Source: Pseudodonghicola flavimaris (GTDB taxonomy: Bacteria; Pseudomonadota; Alphaproteobacteria; Rhodobacterales; Rhodobacteraceae). From it: DNA of 64,000 nucleotides. Location of the stretch: the NCBI RefSeq assembly GCF_030164425.1, contig NZ_JASNJD010000005.1, positions 248,001 to 312,000 on the forward strand, given 5' to 3'. Positions 27,800 through 36,644 of the stretch are shown in pieces. A model generated the notes under the pieces. The model did no database searches, was not told the origin of the DNA, and was given only the letters and a program-made list of their open reading frames with translations. A program made the position numbers and the translations under genes. Numbering within the stretch: position 1 is the first letter of the stretch; each line of letters opens with the position of its first letter.

Positions 27800-28400
27800 T
27801 CTGATCCGCGATCCGCTGCCGCATCTGACCGGCGCCCTGGCGCGGCCGGGGCAGGGCAGTTCGGATTTCGACCTGAACCCGGAATTTCGCCTGAAAGAAC
27901 CGCGCAAGCTGCGCCCGGCCGGGGTTCTGGTGACGGTCAGCCTGATCGGCGCGGCGCCGCGGGTGATCCTGACCAAGCGCTCCTCGGCGTTGAAGAACCA
28001 CCCCGGCCAGATCGCCTTTCCCGGCGGCAAGACCGAGGAAAGCGATGCCGACGCGGTGGCGACCGCCCTGCGCGAGGCGGAAGAGGAGATCGGCCTGCCG
28101 CGCGATCTGCCGCGGGTCCTGGGCACCCTGCCGCCGCATGAGACGGTGACCGGGTTCCAGGTGACGCCGGTTCTGGCGGTGCTGGAACAGGGCTTCGATC
28201 CGGTCGCCGATCCCAACGAGGTGGCCGAGGTCTTCGATGTGCCACTGGCGCATCTGATGCAGCCGTCGAATTACCTGCTGGAATCGCGGATCTGGCGCGG
28301 TTTGCGGCGGCATTACCTGACCGTGCCCTATGGACCCTATTACATCTGGGGGGCCACGGCGCGGATGCTGCGGGAGCTGGCCGCGCGGATGCAGGCATGA
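27789..28400 (+). CDS. NUDIX CoA pyrophosphatase (NudL-like)
   Basis: This 203-residue protein overlaps hslO by 11 bp and pcnB by 4 bp, so translation is coupled. It has the CoA-NUDIX pattern LTKRSSALKNHPGQIAFPGG (about 60-79), with a NUDIX box region GGKTEESDADAVATALREAE followed by EEIG. The UPF0035-type motif LLTxRSxxLxxHxGQIAFPGG is clear. Related enzymes split CoA or CoA derivatives into 4'-phosphopantetheine and 3',5'-ADP. The gene order hslO-nudL-pcnB appears to form one operon. Confidence 0.9.
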   Translation: MMDDLIRDPLPHLTGALARPGQGSSDFDLNPEFRLKEPRKLRPAGVLVTVSLIGAAPRVILTKRSSALKNHPGQIAFPGGKTEESDADAVATALREAEEEIGLPRDLPRVLGTLPPHETVTGFQVTPVLAVLEQGFDPVADPNEVAEVFDVPLAHLMQPSNYLLESRIWRGLRRHYLTVPYGPYYIWGATARMLRELAARMQA

Positions 28401-29557
28401 CGCGGATCACCGAAGACTGGCTGACCGATCCGGGCACCCAGGCGGTCTGCGCCGCGCTGGAGGCCGGGGGGGCGCAGGCGCTCTTCGTCGGGGGCTGTGT
28501 GCGCAACGCGCTGATGGGGGTGCCGGTCAGCGACATCGATATCTCCACCGACGCGCGGCCGGAACGGGTGATCGCCCTGGCCGAGGCGGCGGGGATCAAG
28601 GCGGTGCCGACGGGGATCGATCATGGCACCGTCACGCTGGTCGAACACGGTGTCCCGCATGAGGTCACCACCTTTCGCCGGGATGTCTCCACCGACGGGC
28701 GGCGCGCCGTCGTCGCCTTCGCTGAGCGGATCGAGGAAGATGCGGCGCGGCGCGATTTCACCATGAACGCGATCTATGCCCGGTCCGACGGTACCGTGAT
28801 CGATCCGCTGGGCGGTTTGCCCGATCTCTACGCCCGGCGGGTCCGGTTCATCGGCGAGCCGCGCGACCGGATTCGCGAGGATTACCTGCGCAGCCTGCGG
28901 TATTTCCGGTTTCACGCCTGGTATGGCGACGATGCCGAAGGTTTCGACCCCGAGGCGCTTTCGGCGATTGCGGAAAATCTCGACGGGCTGTCGACCCTGT
29001 CGCGTGAACGGGTCGGGGCAGAGCTCTTGCGGCTGCTGGCCGCGCCCGACCCGGCGCCGTCGGTGGCGGCGATGCGCTCTACCGGGGCATTGGGTCAGTT
29101 GCTGCCGGGGGCGGATGACCGGGCGCTGGCGCCTCTGGTGCATCTGGAACAGACCATCGGTGCCGCGCCGGACGGGCTTCGGCGCCTGGCGGCCCTGGGT
29201 GGCATCGATGTGCCTGCGCGTCTGCGGATGAGCCGGGCCAGAGCCCGGCGCTTCGATCAGATGCGTGAGGCGGCGGCGCAGATGACCTCTCCGGCCGAGC
29301 TCGGCTATCGGCTGAAGCAGCCGGCGGCCGGCGATGCGCTGCTGCTGCGCTGTGCCTGGGGTGAACAGCCCTGGCCCGAGGGCGCCAGCGCGGCGCTGGA
29401 GCAGGGTGCGGCGGCGCGGTTCCCGTTGACCGCCGGCGATCTGATGCCCGCCTACAAGGGGGCGGCGCTGGGGGCGCGCCTGGCGGAGCTTGAAACTGCA
29501 TGGATCGCCTCGGGCTTTGCACTGGACCGCGAGGCGTTGCTTTCCGGCGACAGGTGA
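28397..29557 (+). CDS. CCA-adding tRNA nucleotidyltransferase (class II poly(A) polymerase family)
   Basis: This 386-residue protein begins with the nucleotidyltransferase core ALFVGGCVRNALMGVPVSDI near residues 28-47 (GGxxRD-like, with catalytic Asp in DIDIST). DHGTVTLVEHGVPHEVTTFR and ARRDFTMNAIYARSDGTVID follow, then the RNA-binding segment EDYLRSLRYFRFHAWYG. A helical C-terminal domain completes it. It maintains or adds the 3' CCA of tRNAs. RNase PH elsewhere in the window trims the same ends. It is the last gene of hslO-nudL-pcnB and is followed by the ABC leader region. Confidence 0.92.
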   Translation: MTRITEDWLTDPGTQAVCAALEAGGAQALFVGGCVRNALMGVPVSDIDISTDARPERVIALAEAAGIKAVPTGIDHGTVTLVEHGVPHEVTTFRRDVSTDGRRAVVAFAERIEEDAARRDFTMNAIYARSDGTVIDPLGGLPDLYARRVRFIGEPRDRIREDYLRSLRYFRFHAWYGDDAEGFDPEALSAIAENLDGLSTLSRERVGAELLRLLAAPDPAPSVAAMRSTGALGQLLPGADDRALAPLVHLEQTIGAAPDGLRRLAALGGIDVPARLRMSRARARRFDQMREAAAQMTSPAELGYRLKQPAAGDALLLRCAWGEQPWPEGASAALEQGAAARFPLTAGDLMPAYKGAALGARLAELETAWIASGFALDREALLSGDR

Positions 29558-29585
29558 CGCGACGCAATCCATGCTGTGAACATGT

Positions 29586-29606
29586 AATGGGGTGACAAAC
29601 CCCATT
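29586..29606 (+). terminator. Hairpin after the CCA-adding gene, possible terminator
   Basis: Arms AATGGGG and CCCCATT (7 bp) around the loop TGACAAA lie 29 bp after the upstream stop. No T run follows, so as an intrinsic terminator it is weak. It may instead stabilise the mRNA 3' end or form part of the ABC leader. Confidence 0.4.
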
Positions 29607-29649
29607 CGATTCGCTACGCAGCCTCCACAACCTTGTTGGAGAGATGCAC

Positions 29650-29682
29650 ATGTATCACGGGATCTGGAACAGCCTCAGCTGA
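29650..29682 (+). CDS. Ten-residue leader peptide MYHGIWNSLS before the ABC exporters
   Basis: A GGAGAG (29638-29643) lies 6 nt before ATG 29650, and a second in-frame ATG is at 29644. The reading frame encodes MYHGIWNSLS and stops at 29682, 83 bp before the ABC start. Immediately after it comes a hairpin, TCACCG (29684-29689) with CGGTGA (29703-29708). It competes with a second, GCGGTG (29702-29707) with CACCGC (29713-29718). A TTTTTT run follows (around 29736-29741), so translation of the ORF could decide the fold. The ORF is too short to prove by sequence alone; the strong ribosome-binding site, the Trp codon and the overlapping hairpins are the support. Confidence 0.5.
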   Translation: MYHGIWNSLS

Positions 29683-29765
29683 GTCACCGGCCCCCGTGTG
29701 CGCGGTGATCGGCACCGCCCTTCGTGTATCTGCATCTTTTTTGCCCCCTTCCGGAGCACTCCGAC

Positions 29766-31604
29766 ATGTTTCGTTTCTTCGAAAATCTCATCGATCCCTA
29801 TTGCGCCTATTCGCAGGATGATCGCCCGCCCACCCGCGTGTGGCCGTTTCTGGGCGTCTATGCGCGGCCGTTTCGCCGGGTCTTCTTCTGGACCGCGATC
29901 CTTTCGGTCATCGTTGCCGGGATCGAGGTCTGGCTGATCCATTACATGGGCCGTGTGGTCGACCTGCTGGGGGGCTCCCCGGCGCAGGTCTGGGCCGATC
30001 ACGGCACCGAGCTGATCGCGGTGGCGGTCTTCATCCTGCTGTTGCGGCCGGCGATCCAACTGGTGGACGTGTTGCTTCTGAACAACGCGATCCTGCCGAA
30101 CTTCGGCACGCTGATCCGTTGGCGGGCGCATAAGCATGTGCTGCGCCAGTCGGTGGGCTGGTTCGAAAACGACTTCGCCGGCCGGATCGCCAACCGGATC
30201 ATGCAGACGCCGCCGGCGGCGGGAGAGGTGATCTTTCAGGTCTTCGACGCGATCTCCTTCTCGCTGGCCTATTTCATCGGTGCCGGCGTGCTGCTGATGG
30301 CGGCGGATCCGCGTCTGCTGCTGCCGCTGCTGGGCTGGCTGGTGCTCTATGGCCTGCTGGTGCGCTGGACCATCACGCGGGTGGAGCCGGCCTCCAAGGC
30401 GGCGTCCGACGCGCGGTCCGCCATTACCGGGCGGGTGGTCGACAGCTATTCCAACATCCATTCGGTGAAGATGTTCGCGCATCACGATCTCGAACTGACC
30501 TATGCGAAGGAGGCGATCGAGGAATCGCGCCGGACCTTTCAGGCCGAAATGCGGATCTTCACCACCATGGACGCGGCGCTGGTCACCCTGAACGGGCTGC
30601 TGATCATCGGCGTGGTCGGCTGGGCCTTCTGGCTGTGGATGATGGGCGAGGCCAGCGTCGGCGTGGTCGCCGCGGCCACCGCGCTGACCCTGCGGCTGAA
30701 CGCGATGACCGGCTGGATCATGTGGGCGCTGACCACCTTCTTCCGCCAGCTTGGCGTGGTGGCCGAGGGGATGGAGACCATTGCCCAGCCCATCGACCTG
30801 GTGGATGCGCCGGATGCGTCCGACCTGAAGCTGACCGAGGGCCGGATCGAGATCCAGGACCTGTCGCATCACTACGGCCGGGCCGCCGGCGGGCTGGATC
30901 ATATCGACCTGACCATCCGTCCGGGCGAAAAGATCGGTTTGATCGGTCGCTCCGGGGCGGGCAAATCGTCTCTGGTTAAGCTGCTGCTCAGGTTCTACGA
31001 CGCCGAAACCGGCCGCATCCTGATCGACGGGCAGGATATCGCCCATGTTACCCAGGACAGCCTGCGCGGCCATATCGGCATGGTGCAGCAGGACAGCGCG
31101 CTGCTGCACCGTTCGGTGCGCGACAATATCCTTTACGGTCGCCCCGATGCGACCGAGGCAGAGGTGATCGCCGCCGCGAAACAGGCGGAGGCGCATGACT
31201 TTATCCTCGGGCTGGAGGATCCGCAGGGCCGGCGCGGCTATGACGCCCATGTCGGCGAACGCGGGGTCAAACTGTCGGGCGGTCAGCGACAGCGGGTGAC
31301 GCTGGCCCGCGTGATCCTGAAGGATGCGCCGATCCTGCTTCTGGACGAGGCGACCTCGGCGCTGGATTCCGAGGTCGAGGCGGCGATTCAGGAAACGCTC
31401 TATGGCATGATGCAGGGCAAGACCGTCATTGCCATCGCCCACAGGCTTTCTACCATTGCTGAGATGGACCGCATTCTGGTGATGGATCAGGGCCGTATCG
31501 TCGAGGATGGGCCGCATGCCGATCTGCTGGCGCGCGGTGGGCTCTACGCTCAGTTCTGGGCGCGGCAGTCGGGCGGGTTCCTGAACCCGGAAGCAGAGGA
31601 TTGA
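29766..31604 (+). CDS. ABC exporter half-transporter 1 (permease plus ATPase)
   Basis: From ATG 29766 the 612-residue protein has a six-helix transmembrane domain (about 30-320) and a C-terminal ABC ATPase. Walker A is GRSGAGKSS near residue 397, the signature LSGGQRQR near 502, and Walker B ILLLDEATSALDSE near 520, followed by the H-loop AHRLST. This is type IV exporter architecture, as in multidrug or lipid flippases. The substrate is not predictable. A second half-transporter follows after 22 bp, so they likely form a heterodimer. Earlier in-frame ATG 29724 lacks family similarity; CGGAG lies upstream of 29766. Expression may be controlled by the leader peptide. Confidence 0.93.
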   Translation: MFRFFENLIDPYCAYSQDDRPPTRVWPFLGVYARPFRRVFFWTAILSVIVAGIEVWLIHYMGRVVDLLGGSPAQVWADHGTELIAVAVFILLLRPAIQLVDVLLLNNAILPNFGTLIRWRAHKHVLRQSVGWFENDFAGRIANRIMQTPPAAGEVIFQVFDAISFSLAYFIGAGVLLMAADPRLLLPLLGWLVLYGLLVRWTITRVEPASKAASDARSAITGRVVDSYSNIHSVKMFAHHDLELTYAKEAIEESRRTFQAEMRIFTTMDAALVTLNGLLIIGVVGWAFWLWMMGEASVGVVAAATALTLRLNAMTGWIMWALTTFFRQLGVVAEGMETIAQPIDLVDAPDASDLKLTEGRIEIQDLSHHYGRAAGGLDHIDLTIRPGEKIGLIGRSGAGKSSLVKLLLRFYDAETGRILIDGQDIAHVTQDSLRGHIGMVQQDSALLHRSVRDNILYGRPDATEAEVIAAAKQAEAHDFILGLEDPQGRRGYDAHVGERGVKLSGGQRQRVTLARVILKDAPILLLDEATSALDSEVEAAIQETLYGMMQGKTVIAIAHRLSTIAEMDRILVMDQGRIVEDGPHADLLARGGLYAQFWARQSGGFLNPEAED

Positions 31605-31626
31605 GCAGGGTGAAAGGGGTCGGATC

Positions 31627-33459
31627 ATGAAAATCGGAAACTGGATCGATCCCTTTCGCCCCGCCGACGGGCCGCCGCCGCAGACCCTGATGGCCTTCAT
31701 CTTCTGGTGTCTGAAGGGCGCCTGGCCGGTGCTGATCTTCGCCACCGTGGTCTCCTCCCTGGCCGGTGGGCTGGAGGCCGGAACCGCCTATATCCTCGGG
31801 CTGGTGGTGGATACCGCGGTGAGCAGCGGGCCGGAAAACCTCTTCGATCCCGCCAATCTGCTCAAGCTCGGAGCGGCGGTGGGGTTTTTCCTGATCATTC
31901 GGCCGATCCTCTTCGGCCTCGGTTCGGCGGCGAATTCCATCGCCGTCGGGCCAAACGTCAACCCGATGGTGCTGGCGCGGCTGCATCGCTGGACGCTGGG
32001 CCAGTCGGTGCAGTTCTTCGACGACGATTTCGCCGGTCGGATCGCCCAGAAACAGATGCAGGCGGCGGGCGCCGTCACCAACGTGGCGGTGGAATCGATC
32101 AACGTGGTGGCCTTCGCGCTGGCCTCCATCGTCGGTTCGCTGGTGCTGATGACGGCGATCAGTTGGCATGTGACGCTGGTATTCCTGTTCTGGTTCGCCG
32201 CCTATCTGCTGACGGTGCGCTGGTTCCTGCCCCGGGTGCGCGAACGCGCGGCGGGTCGGGCGGGCGCACGCGCGGTGGTCTCGGGTCAGATCGTCGACAC
32301 CATCACCAATATCAAGACGGTGAAACTCTTCGCCCATGCGGAGCATGAGGATCGCGCGGCGCTGGGGGCGCTTCAGGGGTTCCGCGATCGTGCCCTGGGC
32401 TTTGGCCGTCTCGCCGCGCTGTTCCGCTTTTGGCTGATGTGCCTGGCCGGGCTGCTGCCGGTTCTGTTGATCGGCACCACCCTGCTGATGTGGCAGCAGG
32501 GGCTGGCGACCGAGGGCAACATCGTCGCCGCCGGCGCGGTGGCGATCCGGCTGTCGCAGATGACCGGCTGGGTCAGCTTCGCGCTGATGGGCATCTATTC
32601 CGACGTGGGCGAGGTCGAGGACGGCATGCGGACGCTGACGCCGCGGGTGCGTCTGGCGGATGCCCCCGGCGCCCGCGCCCTGCAGGTGCCGGACGGGCAG
32701 ATCGAATTCGACAACGTCAGCTTTGCCTATGGCCGCGAAACCGGCGGTATTTCCGGGATCGGGCTGACCATCGGTGCGGGAGAAAAACTGGGCATCGTCG
32801 GCGCATCGGGGGCGGGAAAATCGACGCTCGTGTCGCTGTTGCTCAGGCTCTATCAACCGGAAAAGGGCCAGATCCGGATCGATGGTCAGCCGATCGAGGG
32901 GGTGACGCAGGAAAGCCTGCGGCGCCAGATCGGCATGGTCACGCAGGAAACCGCGATGTTCAACCGCTCTGCCATGGACAACATCCGCTATGGCCGGCCC
33001 GATGCGACGGATGAAGAGGTGCAGCGCGCCGCCGAGCAGGCGGAGGCGCATGACTTCATCCTCACGCTGCGCGACCATATGGGGCGCGAGGGGTATCAGG
33101 CGCATCTGGGCGAACGCGGCGTGAAGCTGTCGGGTGGGCAGCGGCAGCGGATCGCGCTGGCCCGTGCGATCCTCAAGGACGCGCCGATCCTGGTGCTGGA
33201 CGAGGCGACCTCGGCGCTGGATTCCGAGGTGGAAGCCGCGATCCAGGTGGCGCTGGAGCGGGTGATGCAGGGCAAGACCGTGCTGGCCATCGCCCACCGG
33301 CTGTCGACCCTGTCGGAAATGGACCGGATCATCGTACTGGATCAGGGCCGCATCGCCGAAGCCGGCACGCATGAGGAACTCCTGGCGCGGGACGGGCTCT
33401 ATGCCGGGTTCTGGGCACGGCAATCGGGCGGGTTCCTGGGGGCCGAGGCGGCGGAATGA
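31627..33459 (+). CDS. ABC exporter half-transporter 2 (permease plus ATPase)
   Basis: This 610-residue protein has the same layout as its upstream neighbour: six membrane helices (about 30-330), Walker A GASGAGKST near residue 395, signature LSGGQRQR near 501, and Walker B ILVLDEATSALDSE near 520. The two ATPases share long identical runs, so the pair probably arose by duplication. Both keep the catalytic Glu after Walker B, so neither site is obviously degenerate. The 3' end overlaps the next gene by 4 bp (ATGA). No outer-membrane or adaptor component is nearby, so inner-membrane export only is likely. Confidence 0.93.
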   Translation: MKIGNWIDPFRPADGPPPQTLMAFIFWCLKGAWPVLIFATVVSSLAGGLEAGTAYILGLVVDTAVSSGPENLFDPANLLKLGAAVGFFLIIRPILFGLGSAANSIAVGPNVNPMVLARLHRWTLGQSVQFFDDDFAGRIAQKQMQAAGAVTNVAVESINVVAFALASIVGSLVLMTAISWHVTLVFLFWFAAYLLTVRWFLPRVRERAAGRAGARAVVSGQIVDTITNIKTVKLFAHAEHEDRAALGALQGFRDRALGFGRLAALFRFWLMCLAGLLPVLLIGTTLLMWQQGLATEGNIVAAGAVAIRLSQMTGWVSFALMGIYSDVGEVEDGMRTLTPRVRLADAPGARALQVPDGQIEFDNVSFAYGRETGGISGIGLTIGAGEKLGIVGASGAGKSTLVSLLLRLYQPEKGQIRIDGQPIEGVTQESLRRQIGMVTQETAMFNRSAMDNIRYGRPDATDEEVQRAAEQAEAHDFILTLRDHMGREGYQAHLGERGVKLSGGQRQRIALARAILKDAPILVLDEATSALDSEVEAAIQVALERVMQGKTVLAIAHRLSTLSEMDRIIVLDQGRIAEAGTHEELLARDGLYAGFWARQSGGFLGAEAAE

Positions 33460-34010
33460 AACGGGTGATGATCGTGGGCCAGCCCGGATCGGGCAAGTCC
33501 ACGCTCGCCCGTGACCTAGGCGCGCGGACTGGCCTGCCCGTCACCCACGTGGACCATATCCACTGGCAACCCGGCTGGGTCGAACGCCCGCGCGCTGAGC
33601 GGGTCGAGATGGCGTTGGCGATAGAAGGCGGGCCGGAGTGGATTTTCGAAGGGGGCTTGTCGGAGACTTACGGTCACCGCCTGTTCCGCGCCGACACGCT
33701 GATCGTGCTCGACCTGCCGCTCTGGCTGCGGGCCTGGCGGGTGCTGCGGCGGACGCTGCGCCATTACGGCCGGACCCGCCCGGATCTGCCCGCCGATTGC
33801 CCCGAACGCTTAGATGCCGACTTCTGGCGCTGGATCTGGGACACCCGGCAGACGGCGGCGGCGGAGAACCGGGCGCTGATCGGCCAGGCGGGGCCGGGGG
33901 TCGCGGTGCATCACCTGACCGGACCTGGCGCGGTGCGGCGGTTTCTCTCGACACTCGACGCGGGGCGCAAATCGGGGCAGAAGGCGCGATATGGAACAGG
34001 TCACGATTGA
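33456..34010 (+). CDS. Small P-loop kinase of the adenylate-kinase-like / FlaR family
   Basis: This 184-residue protein begins MKRVMIVGQPGSGKSTLARDL with a clear Walker A. THVDHIHWQPGWVER follows near residue 30, a pattern of proteins once called topology modulation protein or FlaR, and it has aspartates suited to metal binding. It lacks any clear substrate cue, so nucleotide kinase or other P-loop role remains open. It is translationally coupled to the ABC gene (ATGA overlap) and overlaps the next methyltransferase by 20 bp. Confidence 0.75.
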   Translation: MKRVMIVGQPGSGKSTLARDLGARTGLPVTHVDHIHWQPGWVERPRAERVEMALAIEGGPEWIFEGGLSETYGHRLFRADTLIVLDLPLWLRAWRVLRRTLRHYGRTRPDLPADCPERLDADFWRWIWDTRQTAAAENRALIGQAGPGVAVHHLTGPGAVRRFLSTLDAGRKSGQKARYGTGHD

Positions 34011-35223
34011 ACGGCTGGGGCATCAGGGGGACGGCATCGCGCCGGGCCCTGTTTTCGTGCCCGGAACCCTCCCCGGTGAGGTGGTGGAAGGCGAGATCTC
34101 GGGCGGGATGATGGCCGCACCGAAGATCGTGACGCCGTCGGAGACGCGGGTGAAGCCGCCTTGTCGCCACGCCAAATCCTGCGGCGGCTGCGCGCTTCAG
34201 CATGCCAGCGACGATTTCGTTGCCGGCTGGAAGGTGGATGTGGTGCGCAAGGCGTTGGCCGCGCAGGGGATCGACGCCGCGTTTCGGCCGATCGAAACAT
34301 CTCCGCCCCGGTCGCGCCGGCGCGCCACCTTCGCCGCCCGGCGGACCAAGAAGGGGGCGCTGGTCGGCTTTCACGGCCGCGCTTCCGGCACCATCGTCGA
34401 AATTCCCGATTGCCAGTTGCTGCGCCCCGAACTGATGGCGGCGCTGCCGGTGGCCGAGGCGCTGGCGCTGGAAGGCGCCAGCCGCAAGGGCGCGCTGGCG
34501 GTGACGGCAACGGTTTCCGCCGCCGGGCTGGACATCGCGGTGACGGGGGGCAAACCGCTCGATGGCCCGCTGCAGCTTGCGCTGGCGCAGCTGACCGAGG
34601 CGCAGGGGCTGGCGCGGCTGACCTGGGAGGGCGAGGTGATCGCCATGCGCCATCCGCCAGTGCAACGCTTTGGTGCGGCGCAGGTGGTGCCGCCGCCGGG
34701 TGCCTTCCTGCAGGCGACGGAGGACGGCGAGGCGGCGCTCTTGTCTGCCGCGCGGGAGATCGTCGGCGAGGCCCGCCGGGTGGTCGATCTGTTCGCCGGC
34801 TGCGGCACGTTTTCGCTGCCGCTGGCAGAGCGGGCAGAGGTGCATGCGGTCGAAGGCGCGCGCGAGATGACCGAGGCGCTGGATACCGGCTGGCGGCGGG
34901 CGCAGGGACTGAAACGGGTGACGTCCGAGGCGCGCGACCTGTTCCGCCGGCCGCTGATGCCGGATGAGCTGGCCCGCTTCGATGCAGCCGTGCTGGATCC
35001 GCCGCGCGCGGGCGCCGAGGCGCAGGTGGAGGAACTGGCGCAGGCGCAGCTGCCGGTGATCGCCTATGTCTCGTGCAACCCGGTGAGTTTCGCGCGTGAT
35101 GCCGCCCGGCTGATCGCGGCGGGATATCGCCTGAATTGGGTGCAGGTGGTGGATCAGTTCCGCTGGTCTCCCCATGTGGAGCTTGCCGCAGGCTTCACGC
35201 TTGCGGATACAGATCACGGGTAA
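33991..35223 (+). CDS. RlmD/TrmA-family RNA (uracil-5)-methyltransferase
   Basis: This 410-residue protein begins with a TRAM-like domain (MEQVTIERLGHQGDGIA). A cysteine-rich segment, CRHAKSCGGCALQH near residue 58, follows and probably binds a 4Fe-4S cluster as in RlmD. The SAM motif VVDLFAGCGTFSLPLA is near 265. The DPPRAG motif near 336 and catalytic cysteine in AYVSCNPVSF near 360 follow. It makes m5U in 23S rRNA or tRNA. RlmD (U1939) is the best guess; alphaproteobacterial versions are often named only as class I RNA methyltransferases. It overlaps the kinase gene by 20 bp. Confidence 0.88.
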   Translation: MEQVTIERLGHQGDGIAPGPVFVPGTLPGEVVEGEISGGMMAAPKIVTPSETRVKPPCRHAKSCGGCALQHASDDFVAGWKVDVVRKALAAQGIDAAFRPIETSPPRSRRRATFAARRTKKGALVGFHGRASGTIVEIPDCQLLRPELMAALPVAEALALEGASRKGALAVTATVSAAGLDIAVTGGKPLDGPLQLALAQLTEAQGLARLTWEGEVIAMRHPPVQRFGAAQVVPPPGAFLQATEDGEAALLSAAREIVGEARRVVDLFAGCGTFSLPLAERAEVHAVEGAREMTEALDTGWRRAQGLKRVTSEARDLFRRPLMPDELARFDAAVLDPPRAGAEAQVEELAQAQLPVIAYVSCNPVSFARDAARLIAAGYRLNWVQVVDQFRWSPHVELAAGFTLADTDHG

Positions 35224-35239
35224 GTCAGGGAGTTTTTGC

Positions 35240-36031
35240 ATGAGTCTTAGGGCGCATCTGGAGCGTTTTCTGGATCGGCCGGCCTTTGGCCGTTTCATCA
35301 CCGGTGTGATCATGATCAACGCGGTGCTTCTGGGGATGGAGACCTCCTCCAGCCTGATGGAACGGGCCGGCACGCTCATCGTCTTTCTCGACATGATCTG
35401 CCTGGCGATCTTCGTGATCGAGATCGCGCTGAAGATCGGCGCCCATGGCTGGCGGTTCTTCACCCAGGGCTGGAACCTGTTCGATTTCTTCATCGTCGGC
35501 ATTTCGCTGGTGCCCGGTGCCCAGGGGCTGTCGGTGCTGCGCGCGCTGCGGGTGCTCAGGGTGCTGCGGGTGATCTCGGTGGCGCCGCGGCTGCGTCGGG
35601 TGGTCGAGGGCTTCATCACCGCGCTGCCGGGGATGGGCAGCGTGTTCCTGCTGATGGGGATCATCTTCTACATCGGTTCGGTGATCGCGACGAAACTCTT
35701 CGCTTCAGATTTCCCCGAATGGTTCGGATCGCTCGGGCTCAGCGCCTATTCGCTGTTTCAGATCATGACGCTGGAAAGCTGGTCGATGGGAATTGTCCGC
35801 CCGGTGATGGAGGTTCACCCCCACGCCTGGGCCTTCTTCGTGCCCTTCATCATGGTCACCACCTTTGCGGTGGTGAACCTGCTGGTCGGCCTGATCGTGA
35901 ATTCGATGCAGGATGCCCACCAGGAAGAGGACAATCTGCGCACCGATGCCTATCGGGACGAGGTTCTGGCCCGTTTGCAGGCGATCGAGGCCCGGTTGCC
36001 GGCGGTCGCTGAGGCCGACGGCAAAAAGTGA
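35240..36031 (+). CDS. NaChBac-type bacterial voltage-gated sodium channel
   Basis: The ATG at 35240 gives 263 residues. Segments S1-S4 occupy about residues 14-125, with S4 arginines spaced by three in LSVLRALRVLRVLRVISVAP. The pore helix holds the selectivity filter TLESWS near residue 180, identical to known BacNav filters, followed by the S6 helix (VTTFAVVNLLVGLIVNSMQD) and a C-terminal coiled-coil tail. Such channels assemble as homotetramers and conduct sodium when the membrane depolarises. The in-frame upstream extension to 35174 overlaps rlmD and is not family-like. The gap to rlmD is 16 bp. Confidence 0.93.
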   Translation: MSLRAHLERFLDRPAFGRFITGVIMINAVLLGMETSSSLMERAGTLIVFLDMICLAIFVIEIALKIGAHGWRFFTQGWNLFDFFIVGISLVPGAQGLSVLRALRVLRVLRVISVAPRLRRVVEGFITALPGMGSVFLLMGIIFYIGSVIATKLFASDFPEWFGSLGLSAYSLFQIMTLESWSMGIVRPVMEVHPHAWAFFVPFIMVTTFAVVNLLVGLIVNSMQDAHQEEDNLRTDAYRDEVLARLQAIEARLPAVAEADGKK

Positions 36032-36106
36032 TTTTCAAGACCGGGTGCGCAGCGGTATTTTCTGCCAGAGCAGTCAAACAAGATCTCACAGGCAGAGACA
36101 TACCAG

Positions 36107-36607
36107 ATGAAACGGCGTCTTTTCACAACCGGCGCAATCGCCACGATGGCCCTTGCGGGCTGTGCCACGCGGGGGCGATTCCTGCGCTATGACGGGCCGG
36201 AGGTCACTTCGGTCGTGGTCAACAAGGGGGCGCGCAGCCTCTATCTGCTGAACCACAACGATGTCCTGCGTCACTACAAGGTCGACCTGGGCTTCGCCCC
36301 GGTCGGCCACAAGCAGATCGAAGGCGATGGCCGCACGCCCGAGGGCAGCTATCTGATCGACCGGCGCAACCCGAACAGCGATTTCCATCTGTCGCTGGGG
36401 ATTTCCTATCCCAACTCGACCGACCGGGCGCGGGCGCGGGCCATGGGCAAGAGCCCGGGCGGCGATATCTTCATCCACGGCCAGCCGGTCGGTTACCGGC
36501 CCAACGGCCGTGACTGGACCGCCGGCTGCATCGCCGTTCAGGATACGGAAATCGAAGAAATCTACGCGATGGTGCGCGACGGGACGCTGATCACGCTGCG
36601 GGCGTGA
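36107..36607 (+). CDS. L,D-transpeptidase lipoprotein (YkuD)
   Basis: The 166-residue product starts MKRRLFTTGAIATMALAGCA, a lipoprotein signal with lipobox LAGC (Cys 19). The YkuD domain has TPEGSYLIDRRNPNSDFHLS and the active site HGQPVG followed by WTAGCIAV near residue 143 (nucleophile Cys). These enzymes make 3-3 crosslinks in peptidoglycan or anchor proteins. It lies 75 bp after the sodium channel and converges on the CAP-domain lipoprotein gene. A second YkuD gene lies nearby. Confidence 0.9.
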   Translation: MKRRLFTTGAIATMALAGCATRGRFLRYDGPEVTSVVVNKGARSLYLLNHNDVLRHYKVDLGFAPVGHKQIEGDGRTPEGSYLIDRRNPNSDFHLSLGISYPNSTDRARARAMGKSPGGDIFIHGQPVGYRPNGRDWTAGCIAVQDTEIEEIYAMVRDGTLITLRA

Positions 36608-36644
36608 CCGACAGCCCGGAGGCGCTGCGCGGGCAGGGCGCCGG

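Noticed and set aside
31450-35664. Long minus-strand frames antisense to the ABC exporters, kinase and methyltransferase
   Set aside because: They overlap four clear plus-strand genes and carry no recognisable domain.
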